Assembly (NCBI GenBank): GCA_947496235.1
Contig: CANMCE010000014.1
Coordinates: 36,157 to 100,156, forward strand
Origin: an uncultured Glaciecola sp.
GTDB lineage: Bacteria; Pseudomonadota; Gammaproteobacteria; Enterobacterales; Alteromonadaceae
DNA length: 64,000 bases
Reading direction: 5' to 3'
In this document: one piece after another, positions 36,913 to 46,359 of the stretch
Layout of the letters: every line of letters starts with the position of its first letter
Numbering within the stretch: position 1 is the stretch's first letter
Program-made: the position numbers and the translations under genes
The notes under the pieces: generated by a model
Told to the model about the DNA's origin: nothing
What the model saw: the letters and a program-made list of their open reading frames with translations, nothing else
Database searches by the model: none

Positions 36913-37638
36913 ATGAAGTTCGATAAAGCAGTGAGTTTAGGCCTAAATTGCCAATGTAGGTATAATATTTCCAGAATTCTTTTAAATCGGACTAAGCTCA
37001 AAAAAGACAATGTTAGTACAAAAGACCCATATGATTATGGTACCCACTTTTTTGATTGGAGTGTTAGCCCCCTAGATTCAGTTATTAAAATCCTGAATAG
37101 TGACTTTCAAAATACCTTTATGTTGGAAAATTTAAAACTGGTTCCATTAAATGAGAATGAGCAAACAGTGTTAGATCAAGGCTCTGGTTGTGAATATCCT
37201 CACATATTTGAAAAAACAAAGTTTGGTAATTGTTCTCGGAAAGATTTGGAACGGGATTTCGAAAAAGCTAAGCAAAAAATAGATCCCCTAGTTGATAAAA
37301 CCAAAGCTCTCTTATCTTCAAATGAAAGAGCTTTATTTGTAGTAACGGGAAACAGCAAAGCCCAAGATTTACTCAATTTAAACTCAGCGATAGAAAATTA
37401 TCGCGATTCAAACTATATGATCTTACATACGACTTGGAAGAACAAATTCGGTTTCGAAGATTCATTCAGGGTTGAAAATGAAAGATTTATTGTAAAACCT
37501 ATAACGCATACGCCATACCCCGGAGACTTTAATTCATGGGATGAAGCCTTCTCCGATATTGATTTAGAATTGCCGTTGGATAAAAATCCACTTCGGGTAA
37601 CTCTTGCATGGCTAAGAAAAATAGCCCTCAGGGGGTGA
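36913..37638 (+). CDS. DUF1796 putative papain-like cysteine peptidase
   Basis: A 241-aa protein matching the DUF1796 pattern: N-terminal 'KAVSLGLNCQCRYNISRIL' with the expected Cys, then 'DYGTHFFDWSVSPLDSVIKI' (the FDW-x-PL signature) and a C-terminal region with 'YMILHTTWKNKFG'. The family is predicted to be papain-like. It often appears in polysaccharide and surface-modification loci, which is the case here. No clear ribosome-binding site. Confidence 0.75.
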   Translation: MKFDKAVSLGLNCQCRYNISRILLNRTKLKKDNVSTKDPYDYGTHFFDWSVSPLDSVIKILNSDFQNTFMLENLKLVPLNENEQTVLDQGSGCEYPHIFEKTKFGNCSRKDLERDFEKAKQKIDPLVDKTKALLSSNERALFVVTGNSKAQDLLNLNSAIENYRDSNYMILHTTWKNKFGFEDSFRVENERFIVKPITHTPYPGDFNSWDEAFSDIDLELPLDKNPLRVTLAWLRKIALRG

Positions 37639-37757
37639 GTTTATCTTAACCAATTTGTTAAGTGTTTTATTACATAAAAATATTTAGGTTTTAGTCCTAT
37701 TGTATTAAAGTCTGTTAACACGAAGCTAACGTTTTTAAAGAGAGGTTTGCTGTACAA

Positions 37758-38735
37758 ATGAAAGCTATTTTACATATAGGGCTACCGAAAACAGGGACTA
37801 GTTCAATCCAGTCATTTTGTTGCAGATATTATGATTATTTGCAGGAAAATAAGATTCTTTACCCTAAAACAGGGATGCAGGGACAAGCTCATCATCTATT
37901 CGCTAGAGCTGTCTGCATGCCTGAGAAAAAGATGACCATGAACTGGATAAGAGAAGCGGATGTAAAAAGGCTGATTGAAGATTTGGTTGAAGAAGTTTCG
38001 AATTCTTCACCCGACACTGTACTGCTAAGCTCAGAGGCATACGGAGATGTGAGTATATTATCCGAACTGGTTAATAAGTTAAAGGAAACTAATTTATTCC
38101 ATAACTTTAGCGTAGTAGTTTATCTACGAAGACAAGATGAATATCTCGAGGCTAAATATTCAACCGATAGGCGCGCCGCACTCACTTCAGTAGCACCAGA
38201 AGAATATTTCAAACAACATAATGGAGACGTGGAATATTTATGGCTACTCGATCAATTAGAGGCGATTTTCGGCCTACAAAACGTTAAAGTAGGGATATTT
38301 GAAAAAACAAGTGGCGGCAAAAATTTACTCGAAGAGTTTTTTGAAGACAAGATAAATATTCCGATTAAGACAGACTTTGATACCAATATTACAGTGAATA
38401 CTCGCCTTACCAGAGACGCGCTAACTTTCTTAGAAAAAATTCGTGAAATGGAATACTTCGATCAGATTTCAAATGAATTGATTCACATTTTAGAAGACTG
38501 GTCATCTAATCAAGTAGAAAGGTTCAAATATTTTAGTTCCTACGATTTAAGAAAAAGCGTGCTCGATTCACAAGCTGAAAATAATGCAACAATTGCCAAA
38601 AAGTTTCTGGGCAGAGAAAATGGCGTTTTATTTCAAAATTCAGATATATCTCCTGAGTGGGAAGAATATAAAGGTCTTACTAAAGAGAAATTTCAATCCA
38701 TAATAAAGTATCTTAATGAAAAGTATTTCACCTAG
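37758..38735 (+). CDS. sulfotransferase-like P-loop protein
   Basis: A 325-aa protein beginning 'MKAILHIGLPKTGTSSIQSF', the PAPS-binding P-loop of sulfotransferases (PKTGTS), followed by 'DTVLLSSEAYGD' and 'FSVVVYLRRQDEYLEAKYS', which resembles the 3'-phosphate-binding strand (RRQDE). It may sulfate a surface glycan made by this island. Its stop overlaps the convergent nucleotidyltransferase gene by 4 bases. Confidence 0.75.
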   Translation: MKAILHIGLPKTGTSSIQSFCCRYYDYLQENKILYPKTGMQGQAHHLFARAVCMPEKKMTMNWIREADVKRLIEDLVEEVSNSSPDTVLLSSEAYGDVSILSELVNKLKETNLFHNFSVVVYLRRQDEYLEAKYSTDRRAALTSVAPEEYFKQHNGDVEYLWLLDQLEAIFGLQNVKVGIFEKTSGGKNLLEEFFEDKINIPIKTDFDTNITVNTRLTRDALTFLEKIREMEYFDQISNELIHILEDWSSNQVERFKYFSSYDLRKSVLDSQAENNATIAKKFLGRENGVLFQNSDISPEWEEYKGLTKEKFQSIIKYLNEKYFT

Positions 38736-39478
38736 CTTTCTAAAACTTGCATATATTCAGATGGAGTTCCACAAAAAACAATTTGTTCACGAGGAATAAC
38801 CGTGAACCTCACATCAGCGCCTGCCTTAATAATATAGTTATACATTGGCGCTATATAATACTCTTGAGCGTCCAACTTTTCCAAAGGGGTTTGTTTCATC
38901 TCATTAAAAGCATTAACAAACAAACTACATGACCCCCAATAATACAAACCGGTGCAACAAAATTCACTAATCTCCCTTTTCTCAGCTGTAAGTTTTACTT
39001 TATTTTCTGTTTTATCATAGGGTAAAACGTTACTCCAATTTTTCCCGCTGCCGATAAATGTTTCTAAATAACCGTCTATTTCATCAAGATTGAAGTCATC
39101 AGGAAAAGTATACCCAAGTCTAAATGTATCAATGTTAAATATTAACAAACCGGTTTCAAAGCTTTCCTCAATCGCATTTATTCCTTTTATTACAGTCTCC
39201 GCCTGACCTTTAGTTGCCGTTTCTAATATCACTACCTTATAGTTAAAAATACCAAGTTTTTTACATTTGTCATGAATGAATTTAGGAGTTTCAAATACAT
39301 CCAAACATATAAATAAGAACTCGCACAACCGAAAGTATTTTTCGAAACTCAACAATGACAGTTCAAATACAGTTTTACCTTTAGCTTCTAACATATACTT
39401 CGGAATTTTATATCCGGCTTTAGTGAAACGAGACGATAAACCGGCCATAGGGATAACTATTTTTGTATTATTGTTCAT
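38732..39478 (-). CDS. sugar/choline-type nucleotidyltransferase
   Basis: A 248-aa GT-A-fold nucleotidyltransferase with 'VIPMAGLSSRFTKAGYKIPK', a variant of the GxGxR-(x)-PK signature in which 'AGLSSRF' supplies the loop. 'LIFNIDTFRLGYTFPDDFN' gives the metal-binding Asp region, and 'ISEFCCTGLYYWGSCSLFV' the substrate pocket. Related proteins activate hexose-1-phosphates or phosphocholine (LicC type). It starts inside the end of the kinase-fusion gene (4-base overlap) and is the last gene of the minus-strand island operon. Confidence 0.8.
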   Translation of the reverse strand: MNNNTKIVIPMAGLSSRFTKAGYKIPKYMLEAKGKTVFELSLLSFEKYFRLCEFLFICLDVFETPKFIHDKCKKLGIFNYKVVILETATKGQAETVIKGINAIEESFETGLLIFNIDTFRLGYTFPDDFNLDEIDGYLETFIGSGKNWSNVLPYDKTENKVKLTAEKREISEFCCTGLYYWGSCSLFVNAFNEMKQTPLEKLDAQEYYIAPMYNYIIKAGADVRFTVIPREQIVFCGTPSEYMQVLES

Positions 39479-41091
39479 AATTCCTGCAATTTAAAATAGA
39501 GCCTCAACGCATTTGCTATCATTGCTTGCTGGCGTTCTTTGTAATCGAAGTGAAGAGGCAACATCGAAAGAAAAAGGTGAATGGTTATGGAAAGTATTTC
39601 TTTATGACGGTTATCCGCGTTAATAAGAAAAATTTCATTAAACAATTTTTCAACTTGCGATTGGTTTTCATTGGTAAGTAATTTAAAAGTATACTGCTTT
39701 GTTTGTTTATCAAAACTATTTTGAAATCTACCTGAAATTATTAGATCATAACCACCAAATACTGAATGGTATAATTTTGCAATATCGTATCTGGTGTCCC
39801 CATATATCGTAAACTGAGAATTACTATCCATTCCTCTAGGATCAATCAGCTTAAGTCGTCTGGCTCTGCTATCATAAAGTATATTGCTAAAACAAAAATC
39901 TCCGTGAATTATACCAACTTTCTCTTGGGTAATTTCAGTTATATATTTTGAAGACTCATGCATAATTTCATTTAATGATACCTTTACATTTGGCTTACAT
40001 ACCAGGCCAAATTTCTCATCAAGATCGAAATTTTCCATTTCAGCAAATTGTGCTAACCTCTTTTTTGTCTTGTCCATATAAATCAGGTTAGAAATAGAAA
40101 CAACCTTATCTAGTTCTTCACCTGACGGTTTATATGATTTAAATTGGTCTAAAATATTTGCTGCGGCTGAAAAAATTTGACGCCAGTCGCCATCAGCCAA
40201 CTGTCCAAATACAAAAAGATCGTTCAGAGGTAATAAATATAAAAACTCTAGCTGATATCCACAATATTCGTTATTTTCTTTAATCTCACCCAAAAATTGA
40301 GGCGTATGTAATTTTAAATATTTTGGTAAAGCTTCAAACCAACTAGATTCAGCATACATTTTTTTTGAGTTTGAACTTCGCTTATCGACAACAAGGCTCG
40401 TTATCTTCATTTCGTTGAAAGCGCGTTGAGTTGTCATTTCGCTTCTTGAGCGAAAAAAACTATTGAGATGCCCGAAGTCGAACCAATCACCTTTGCTAAT
40501 TAACGTAAGGGTTCGGAAGCTATTATAATACTCTAAAGCTTTGATGAAATTACCATTATTCTCAAGAATACCTTTCATCAAAAGATGAGGTTCCGAAAAT
40601 GAGAAGAATCCAGAAACAACAAGGTCGCTGTCACTGGCTCTAACATTTTTAAATTTGGCCGAAATATCCGAACCGTTAGCCAATTTTGCGCGGATATAAG
40701 AACCGGTGTTCTTGTGCACGCTTATACTATCTGGTGGGTGATGGTTAAAATCAAAATCTTGAGAAAAAAGGGTATCACCATGCAATATCGTTAACGTATC
40801 ATGAGATTTACCAGTAGAGTTCCAACTATACAGAATAGATTCACCCAGTGATATTTTACTTGGCACTCTTAAAATAGAAATGTCTAAATTTTCTAGCTCG
40901 CTCACGTCGGCATCGGGCACTACATAGTCTTTTGGTAACGATATGTATTTATTACTTTTAGACGATGCTATTAAATCAGCTTGCAACTCATAAAGTCTTT
41001 TGTTCGCTATAGGTAAAAAAGCGGGAGGTAATAGACCAACTTCACTAGCAAACTCTTGTGAAATGTAAGCGCCAGAGGTTAATAAGATCAT
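39475..41091 (-). CDS. nucleotidyltransferase-like/aminoglycoside-phosphotransferase-like fusion
   Basis: A 538-aa two-part protein. The N-terminal half (about 1-240) resembles a GT-A nucleotidyltransferase ('GLLPPAFLPIANKRLYELQA', 'HDTLTILHGDTLFSQDFDFN') but lacks a clear GxGxR loop, so it may be inactive or altered. The C-terminal half (about 270-538) is an APH/choline-kinase-like fold with the Brenner motif 'GIIHGDFCFSNILYDS' and metal motif 'LKLIDPRGMDS'. It sits in 4-base overlap with both the HAD phosphatase and the nucleotidyltransferase genes. Together they suggest phosphorylation and activation of a small alcohol or sugar for glycan decoration. Confidence 0.8.
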   Translation of the reverse strand: MILLTSGAYISQEFASEVGLLPPAFLPIANKRLYELQADLIASSKSNKYISLPKDYVVPDADVSELENLDISILRVPSKISLGESILYSWNSTGKSHDTLTILHGDTLFSQDFDFNHHPPDSISVHKNTGSYIRAKLANGSDISAKFKNVRASDSDLVVSGFFSFSEPHLLMKGILENNGNFIKALEYYNSFRTLTLISKGDWFDFGHLNSFFRSRSEMTTQRAFNEMKITSLVVDKRSSNSKKMYAESSWFEALPKYLKLHTPQFLGEIKENNEYCGYQLEFLYLLPLNDLFVFGQLADGDWRQIFSAAANILDQFKSYKPSGEELDKVVSISNLIYMDKTKKRLAQFAEMENFDLDEKFGLVCKPNVKVSLNEIMHESSKYITEITQEKVGIIHGDFCFSNILYDSRARRLKLIDPRGMDSNSQFTIYGDTRYDIAKLYHSVFGGYDLIISGRFQNSFDKQTKQYTFKLLTNENQSQVEKLFNEIFLINADNRHKEILSITIHLFLSMLPLHFDYKERQQAMIANALRLYFKLQEL

Positions 41092-41483
41092 TTAGTTTGT
41101 CCGTTTGCTATTTCCGTTTCTCTTTTGAGCAAATCCTCTATTTCTTCATAAGTCAGATTAGCAAATTCTGAGGGCCTGATAGCTCTGTCATCTATGTAAA
41201 ATCCTTCGAAACCGCACCAGGGTTTACCAACGACAATACCATCGTAGGGTATTTGTTTTTCTTCTAGCCAATTAATAATTATAGGGAGCGTATTTGCGTT
41301 TATTTTTGAAATATCTCCCTCGTAGGTTCTCATATTCCGACTAGTAAATATTGTAATATTGAAACCTTTCTGCTTGTATTCTAACAGTTTAGTTTTAACA
41401 CTTTCATTCACCTCTTTTTTTTCATAGGGCAAATCTGACTCAAGTGTTAGAGTGCTATCTAAATCAATAACTATATTTTTCAT
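41088..41483 (-). CDS. HAD-family phosphatase of capsule loci
   Basis: A 131-aa protein with HAD motif I 'NIVIDLDSTLTLES', motif II 'ITIFTSRNMRTYEGD', 'YDGIVVGKPWCGFEGFYIDD' holding motifs III/IV, and no cap domain. It resembles the small HAD proteins found in capsule gene clusters beside nucleotidyltransferases and kinases. Substrate probably a phosphorylated glycan precursor. Start codon overlaps nothing upstream; its 3' end overlaps the fusion gene by 4 bases. Confidence 0.85.
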   Translation of the reverse strand: MKNIVIDLDSTLTLESDLPYEKKEVNESVKTKLLEYKQKGFNITIFTSRNMRTYEGDISKINANTLPIIINWLEEKQIPYDGIVVGKPWCGFEGFYIDDRAIRPSEFANLTYEEIEDLLKRETEIANGQTK

Positions 41484-41491
41484 CTGTTGGC

Positions 41492-42529
41492 CTAATAGAA
41501 CGTATTTAAACTGGTTTTGAAAGCTTCTACATTAATCTCGTATGGGACATTGCCGTTCTTACTAGTTTCATCACTTATAGTAATATCTTCAAACACACCA
41601 ACTTGTTTTAAGTTTGGGCATAATGCCTGTGCTAGATCGACGAACCAATCGGCATGGCCAAAAGCATATTTGTGAGATATTACTATTAAGTATTCTAATT
41701 TGCGGGCAAAAAGAATATTCATTACATTCGCACCGATAGGTGTAATTATAACTTTTGCATCCTTTAAAACGGAGGCTTTTTCACCAATAGATAGACCTTC
41801 AAAATATTTATCGACAAATTCGTATTCGCGGAGCTCTTCAACAAATTTTGTTTGATTTAACATTATTCTGGCTGCTCCTGAATTACTAGGGTCTATTTTT
41901 CGACCAAGGTATATTAATTCGTCAGAAGAGGTGTCATCGCTAATATTTCTTGTCGCTTTGTCTATGAGTAAATTAAGAGCATTAATCGTTATTGTATGAA
42001 GGGGGTTCAGATTCCGAGTAAAAAGTCGCGGGTAAATAGCCAAGCTTTGTATTTCGACCGGATTTTGCTCGTCAACAGTTATGAACTCAAAATCAGGATA
42101 AAGTAATGTTAAAATCTCTCTAACAAAAGGCGCTTTTGAGATTAGTATTGGTATATCAATTGTGAAGTTAATATCAAACAGGTGAAGTCTGGGTAAAGTT
42201 TCTATTAAAAAGTGTTGATAGTTAGCATCGTAGCTATGGGTTAATACTAACGCTTGATCTAATTTTCTGCTGGCTTTTAAAGGACCGTTTAATAAACTCT
42301 CTGTCCAAGTTCGCTGTAGATTTTCATTAGGATAGATTTCAAAAACAGTCGTTTTTTCAATTAACTGATTTTCCTGTAATAAACCATGATGAGTAGAGAC
42401 TACATTACTATAAGTGATGATAGATACTTCATCATAAGGAATTTTTCCAGGGGCCGTTAATCCTCGAATAGGCAGTATAGTATCTGGCTTTAAACTAGAT
42501 GCTGTTCTTTTGTTTTTATATATTTCCAT
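41492..42529 (-). CDS. GT61-family glycosyltransferase
   Basis: A 345-aa protein with the GT61/DUF563 signature 'HSYDANYQHFLIETLPRLHL' and the C-terminal block 'ASVLKDAKVIITPIGANVMN' followed by 'ILFARKLEYLIVISH'. Members add sugars in capsule and O-antigen synthesis. Eight bases separate it from the HAD gene downstream, and about 80 bases from the giant glycosyltransferase upstream, so it is likely in the same operon. Confidence 0.82.
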   Translation of the reverse strand: MEIYKNKRTASSLKPDTILPIRGLTAPGKIPYDEVSIITYSNVVSTHHGLLQENQLIEKTTVFEIYPNENLQRTWTESLLNGPLKASRKLDQALVLTHSYDANYQHFLIETLPRLHLFDINFTIDIPILISKAPFVREILTLLYPDFEFITVDEQNPVEIQSLAIYPRLFTRNLNPLHTITINALNLLIDKATRNISDDTSSDELIYLGRKIDPSNSGAARIMLNQTKFVEELREYEFVDKYFEGLSIGEKASVLKDAKVIITPIGANVMNILFARKLEYLIVISHKYAFGHADWFVDLAQALCPNLKQVGVFEDITISDETSKNGNVPYEINVEAFKTSLNTFY

Positions 42530-42610
42530 TTAATATGCTTCTTTTAATTCTGCCTGTAATTTGAACTAAGAATCGATCCAAAATACAAAAATAAAGGTGT
42601 CATTAATTTA

Positions 42611-45499
42611 TTAATGGTTAGCAGATTTTAGTAATCTCATCAATACCATTGACAATTCAATTACAAAAGAGTCTATCGATAATTCAGCCTCTTTTTCTGA
42701 ATGGTGCTCTGCCACCATAAGATTCAATCCATCAATACTGAGAAGCCTATTTATCAATGACTCTGCTTCATCAGTTGAATCGTAAAACAAAGGATAGTCT
42801 GCACCTAGGTAGCTCTCGAATCCCGGATGTCGATTGATAACCAGCTTTGTACCTGCTGAAATACACTCGCTTATGAGATTACTCCCTGCTGGCTGGATAT
42901 AGTGATTGAACACAATTCCATGTGAAAGAATATCTTGATATTCATCGTTGCTTGCGTTGTACATATCTGCAACGTAATGCTCAATTTCTAAAAGACCATT
43001 TTCAGCGAGTTCACGATTAACTACGTCATTGATAAAATAATCTCGATCCAAATTCCCAGGTATCAATAGAACTTTTTTATCTTTTGGTAAGTCAAGTTTG
43101 GCAAATTCAGAAAAAGAACGTAAATGCCAACCAACATGATATACCTTTCCTTCTGCTGTTGTTCCCGATTCACTTGCGTCGGTGCGTTGAATCGGAATAT
43201 TTGGGTGGAATAGTGTGACGATAGGTACAGACACATTCCGTTGATCCAACTCTCTTTTTAAATAGTCTGCGTTTTCTTGGCTTAAAACAATTAATCCTTT
43301 ACACAACTTTAGACTTTCTAAAAACCTTGGTTCTTCTATAAGGCAATCCAAATTTTGTGCTTTGTGATCAAAAGATGAGCTCTTATGCGGAGTTGTATGA
43401 ATAAACGCGATCCATGGTTTGTCAAACACGAATTGATGTTGTGGATCTAATGGGTTCCAAAAAAAAGTTCTTTCAACAAATAAGTCTAAATAAATACCTT
43501 CAGGGTTATGATTTAACTTTTCATGAACATTATCTCTAACCCAGTTCCAACCCAATAAATGATGATCACCATAAGTACCATCGTTTAGCGATAAATCGAA
43601 AGCGTTAGAAACCGCTAACTGCTTTAGATCATAAGATCCGTATTGCAATGCTAACTGAAGTAATTTTCTATAATTACTATCTTGGCGCATATGCGCTTGA
43701 GTATCAGAGAGGTAAAACAGCGCTGAATAATTATTTTGTTTAAACGTAAATCCTTGTCTCGATGCCTCCAACCAAAATACTAAATCAGTAAAAGCGCCGT
43801 ATTTTTCTTCTTCAAAGTAACCGATAATATTATGTAATTCACGCCTCCACATAGCGGAAGCGTTTGGAACACAAAAAGAAGCAATTCTATTGCCATCTAT
43901 AATTTGGAACATATTTTCATGGTTGTAGTAGCCCGCGTCTAAGTTGTGCCATGACACTTTGTTGTTCTTAAAATCATATTTCTGAATTACATCGAACCAC
44001 TTCTCAAATTCCTTCCCGCCTTGCTTTTGCTTAATATAATCATCATAGCTATTAATGCTTCTATCACTAAAAGGAACCGTGATTGGACTTGACACATCAC
44101 ATAAGTTAGCCTTTAGATTGAAAAGGCAACTAGACATCCAATTTTTCCCTCTAATATCGTCGACATTCAAATTAGCTATAAACTTTGAGCGAATTTTTTT
44201 GATGACAATGTTCCAACATTCGTATAACCCAGGGTCTTTTAAAACAGGCAAGTAGTAAACTGTATCGTAATTTTTAGCAAGAGTTTGCAGGCCTAGCGAC
44301 GTTTCTTTCGAGTGACTTCCTACAACATCCATTAAAATTATGGTTGGTGGTTGTTTGCAAGTCATAATATCTCTGACGTCGTCAGTGAATCTTTGTATAT
44401 AATCACCAGCTCTGAAAATACTAGAAAATAGAGTTACCTCTGTTTTCACAGTACTGTTAATGCATTCAGGAATAAACTCTTCAAACAATGAAATCGGAAC
44501 TATTGATTGGTATTCAACCCTAAACTGGTTTTTGCTCAAGGTTTCGTCCATTAATTTCCAATTTATTTGATTGTCATCATGCTCATGACTGGTATCTGCA
44601 CTACCATTATCTATAAAAATCTCGTCCTGATCGCGCTTTAGTGAAATATGCTCATATTGGGCTGATGCTTTAATAGAGCGAATAAGAAAATCAATATCAT
44701 CCATACCCATCCCAGCAAAATTCTCATTGTAGCCATTCACTTCTTCAAAAAGAGCTCTACTTTTACCAATCCTTCCACAGCTTCCGTCCCAAGAGAGTGG
44801 GATATTATGATATACATTGTCCTCAAACAAATTATAAGATTCCCAGTCCTTATGCTTCATTGGAGAAGCACCGGTAGTTTGATGTACAAGAGAATATTTA
44901 TTATTTAGATTAGCATAGAAATTTTGTAGATCTTCTTCGTTGATATAGTTATCAGCGTCCAGTGAAATTATATATTCGCCCGTAGATAATCTAGCTGCTG
45001 CATTTTTTGCAGGGGCCATATGAAATTTAGTCCATGGCTTTTTGATCCTAAAATATTTCAATTTTCCACTTAAAATATCAAATGAAAAATGTTCATCAAT
45101 AAACTTCGCTATTTGCGCCGAATCGCTGCCGCCAAAATCAACTACGACCAGTTCTGAAAGTTCACAATTTCTTAATGTAGCTAAGTTTGTTGGTAGAGTT
45201 TGTTTCAATTGCCAAAAACGATTAAATACAGAGGTAACAAAAGAATATTTAAAGCAATTGCTTGAAAAAATACTGGAAACAGGCGTATTTTTTAATTTAT
45301 TGTCGGGTTTAAAGACACCCTTCTTTCTGCTTATCAACTTTTCTAAACTTTCGACAAGCTGTCCTCTACCTAGGTTATCGTCCCCAATATTTTGCTTACA
45401 ATTTGCTAATATCCTTTTACATTCGTTGTAATTCTTTTCAGCTAACGCATTCCTCACGTCATTCATCTGTTCCCAGAATTGGGTAATATTTTTATCCAT
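42611..45499 (-). CDS. multidomain glycosyltransferase (two GT-A modules plus GT-B-like end)
   Basis: A 962-aa protein. After an N-terminal helical part, module 1 (about 85-330) is GT2-like: 'YSFVTSVFNRFWQLKQTLPT', 'STGEYIISLDADNYINEEDL', 'GMGMDDIDFLIRSI'. Module 2 (about 350-620) is a second GT-A-like unit: 'VTLFSSIFRAGDYIQRFTDD', 'SKFIANLNVDDIRGKNWMSS'. The C-terminal part (about 690-960) resembles a GT4/GT-B domain: 'LCKGLIVLSQENADYLKREL', 'GIVFNHYIQPAGSNLISECI'. The protein could carry out several successive transfers. First gene of the minus-strand island operon. Confidence 0.82.
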   Translation of the reverse strand: MDKNITQFWEQMNDVRNALAEKNYNECKRILANCKQNIGDDNLGRGQLVESLEKLISRKKGVFKPDNKLKNTPVSSIFSSNCFKYSFVTSVFNRFWQLKQTLPTNLATLRNCELSELVVVDFGGSDSAQIAKFIDEHFSFDILSGKLKYFRIKKPWTKFHMAPAKNAAARLSTGEYIISLDADNYINEEDLQNFYANLNNKYSLVHQTTGASPMKHKDWESYNLFEDNVYHNIPLSWDGSCGRIGKSRALFEEVNGYNENFAGMGMDDIDFLIRSIKASAQYEHISLKRDQDEIFIDNGSADTSHEHDDNQINWKLMDETLSKNQFRVEYQSIVPISLFEEFIPECINSTVKTEVTLFSSIFRAGDYIQRFTDDVRDIMTCKQPPTIILMDVVGSHSKETSLGLQTLAKNYDTVYYLPVLKDPGLYECWNIVIKKIRSKFIANLNVDDIRGKNWMSSCLFNLKANLCDVSSPITVPFSDRSINSYDDYIKQKQGGKEFEKWFDVIQKYDFKNNKVSWHNLDAGYYNHENMFQIIDGNRIASFCVPNASAMWRRELHNIIGYFEEEKYGAFTDLVFWLEASRQGFTFKQNNYSALFYLSDTQAHMRQDSNYRKLLQLALQYGSYDLKQLAVSNAFDLSLNDGTYGDHHLLGWNWVRDNVHEKLNHNPEGIYLDLFVERTFFWNPLDPQHQFVFDKPWIAFIHTTPHKSSSFDHKAQNLDCLIEEPRFLESLKLCKGLIVLSQENADYLKRELDQRNVSVPIVTLFHPNIPIQRTDASESGTTAEGKVYHVGWHLRSFSEFAKLDLPKDKKVLLIPGNLDRDYFINDVVNRELAENGLLEIEHYVADMYNASNDEYQDILSHGIVFNHYIQPAGSNLISECISAGTKLVINRHPGFESYLGADYPLFYDSTDEAESLINRLLSIDGLNLMVAEHHSEKEAELSIDSFVIELSMVLMRLLKSANH

Positions 45500-45884
45500 G
45501 ACAAATCTTATTTATTATTCTTAATACAATTTAGGAAATTATTAAAATTATTTATGTTCAGCAGTGCGAACTGGATTTCATACTTCTATTTCATTTTAAA
45601 TTAAATGGAGTAGTCCGACCTTACATATAGCTCATATATTTTATCAAATACAAAATTTAACACATTTTAATTAGCCTTTTATAGATTTTTAAAATGTAAA
45701 ACAGTCAAATTTTTAAGTAGTTGGACTTTGCTTTACGAGCTGAAAAGAAACGCAGTATTAACTCGGCTAAAAATCTAATCGGTTAAAAAGTTAACTCAAC
45801 TTAAAGTAATGATAAAACTTGTCTAGAATTTACAAATAATTCCAAAATATAAACCTGATTATACTGTATTTACGCATCTAGCGA
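45500..45884. other. AT-rich right margin of the polysaccharide island
   Basis: About 385 very AT-rich bases upstream of the giant glycosyltransferase gene. This stretch should hold the promoter of the minus-strand island operon. No ORF, mobile-element end or strong promoter was recognised. Confidence 0.4.
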
Positions 45885-46165
45885 GCTACTGAGTTTCACC
45901 GTTGGTAGAGGATTAAAAAAAGTTTGAACCCTTTAAAACCCATCAGGTTGTGCTAATTGATGTACAAGATGCTTCCTTGTTAGGAATTTCGACTGGTATT
46001 GTTTTAGAAGGTTTAATTCGCTACGCCCTAGAAAATGACGCCCAAGTAAAGCTCATAGGTGTTGAAGGACAAACAGGCGCTGAGTTAAAAAGGCTGGGCA
46101 TCATTACACTTGTTGGAACCAACAACTGTTTTACTACGTTGAATAACGCGTTAGAACAAAGCTAG
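45885..46165 (+). pseudogene. duplicated 3' fragment of the SulP transporter gene (STAS end)
   Basis: This stretch repeats the last 270 bases of the sulP gene at 36128-36397, including one 50-base identical run (fragment about 46053-46102). Upstream similarity fades at 'agtttcaccgttggtagagg'. A 2-base deletion in an A-run near 45918 breaks the frame, so only a 71-codon remnant from a GTG at 45950 is open. The final 20 codons differ clearly from the full gene (ending 'NNALEQS' versus 'SNALEIN'). It is best explained as the displaced end of an original sulP. Confidence 0.85.
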
Positions 46166-46359
46166 CGGGTGAGGTTTCCAGTTACACCGTGGATAACGAA
46201 TATCTGCCGCTATTCCTTGTAAACTAAGGGTATTGCTTAATATCTTGGAAGGTGAGTAGACTAGTTTCAATTTTATTCATAGTCCTAAAATGATATCGTA
46301 TAAATCCTTGCCGCTGAGGCACTTTGTTTTAGTTTTCATTGTATTCAGGGACGGTATAA

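Noticed and set aside
39475..41091. Aminoglycoside resistance gene
   Set aside because: The kinase half resembles APH, but the context is a glycan operon and the chain is fused to a nucleotidyltransferase-like domain.
38732..45499. Prophage or transposon as source of the AT-rich island
   Set aside because: No transposase, integrase, phage structural gene or terminal repeat was seen; the repeated sulP end suggests recombination instead.
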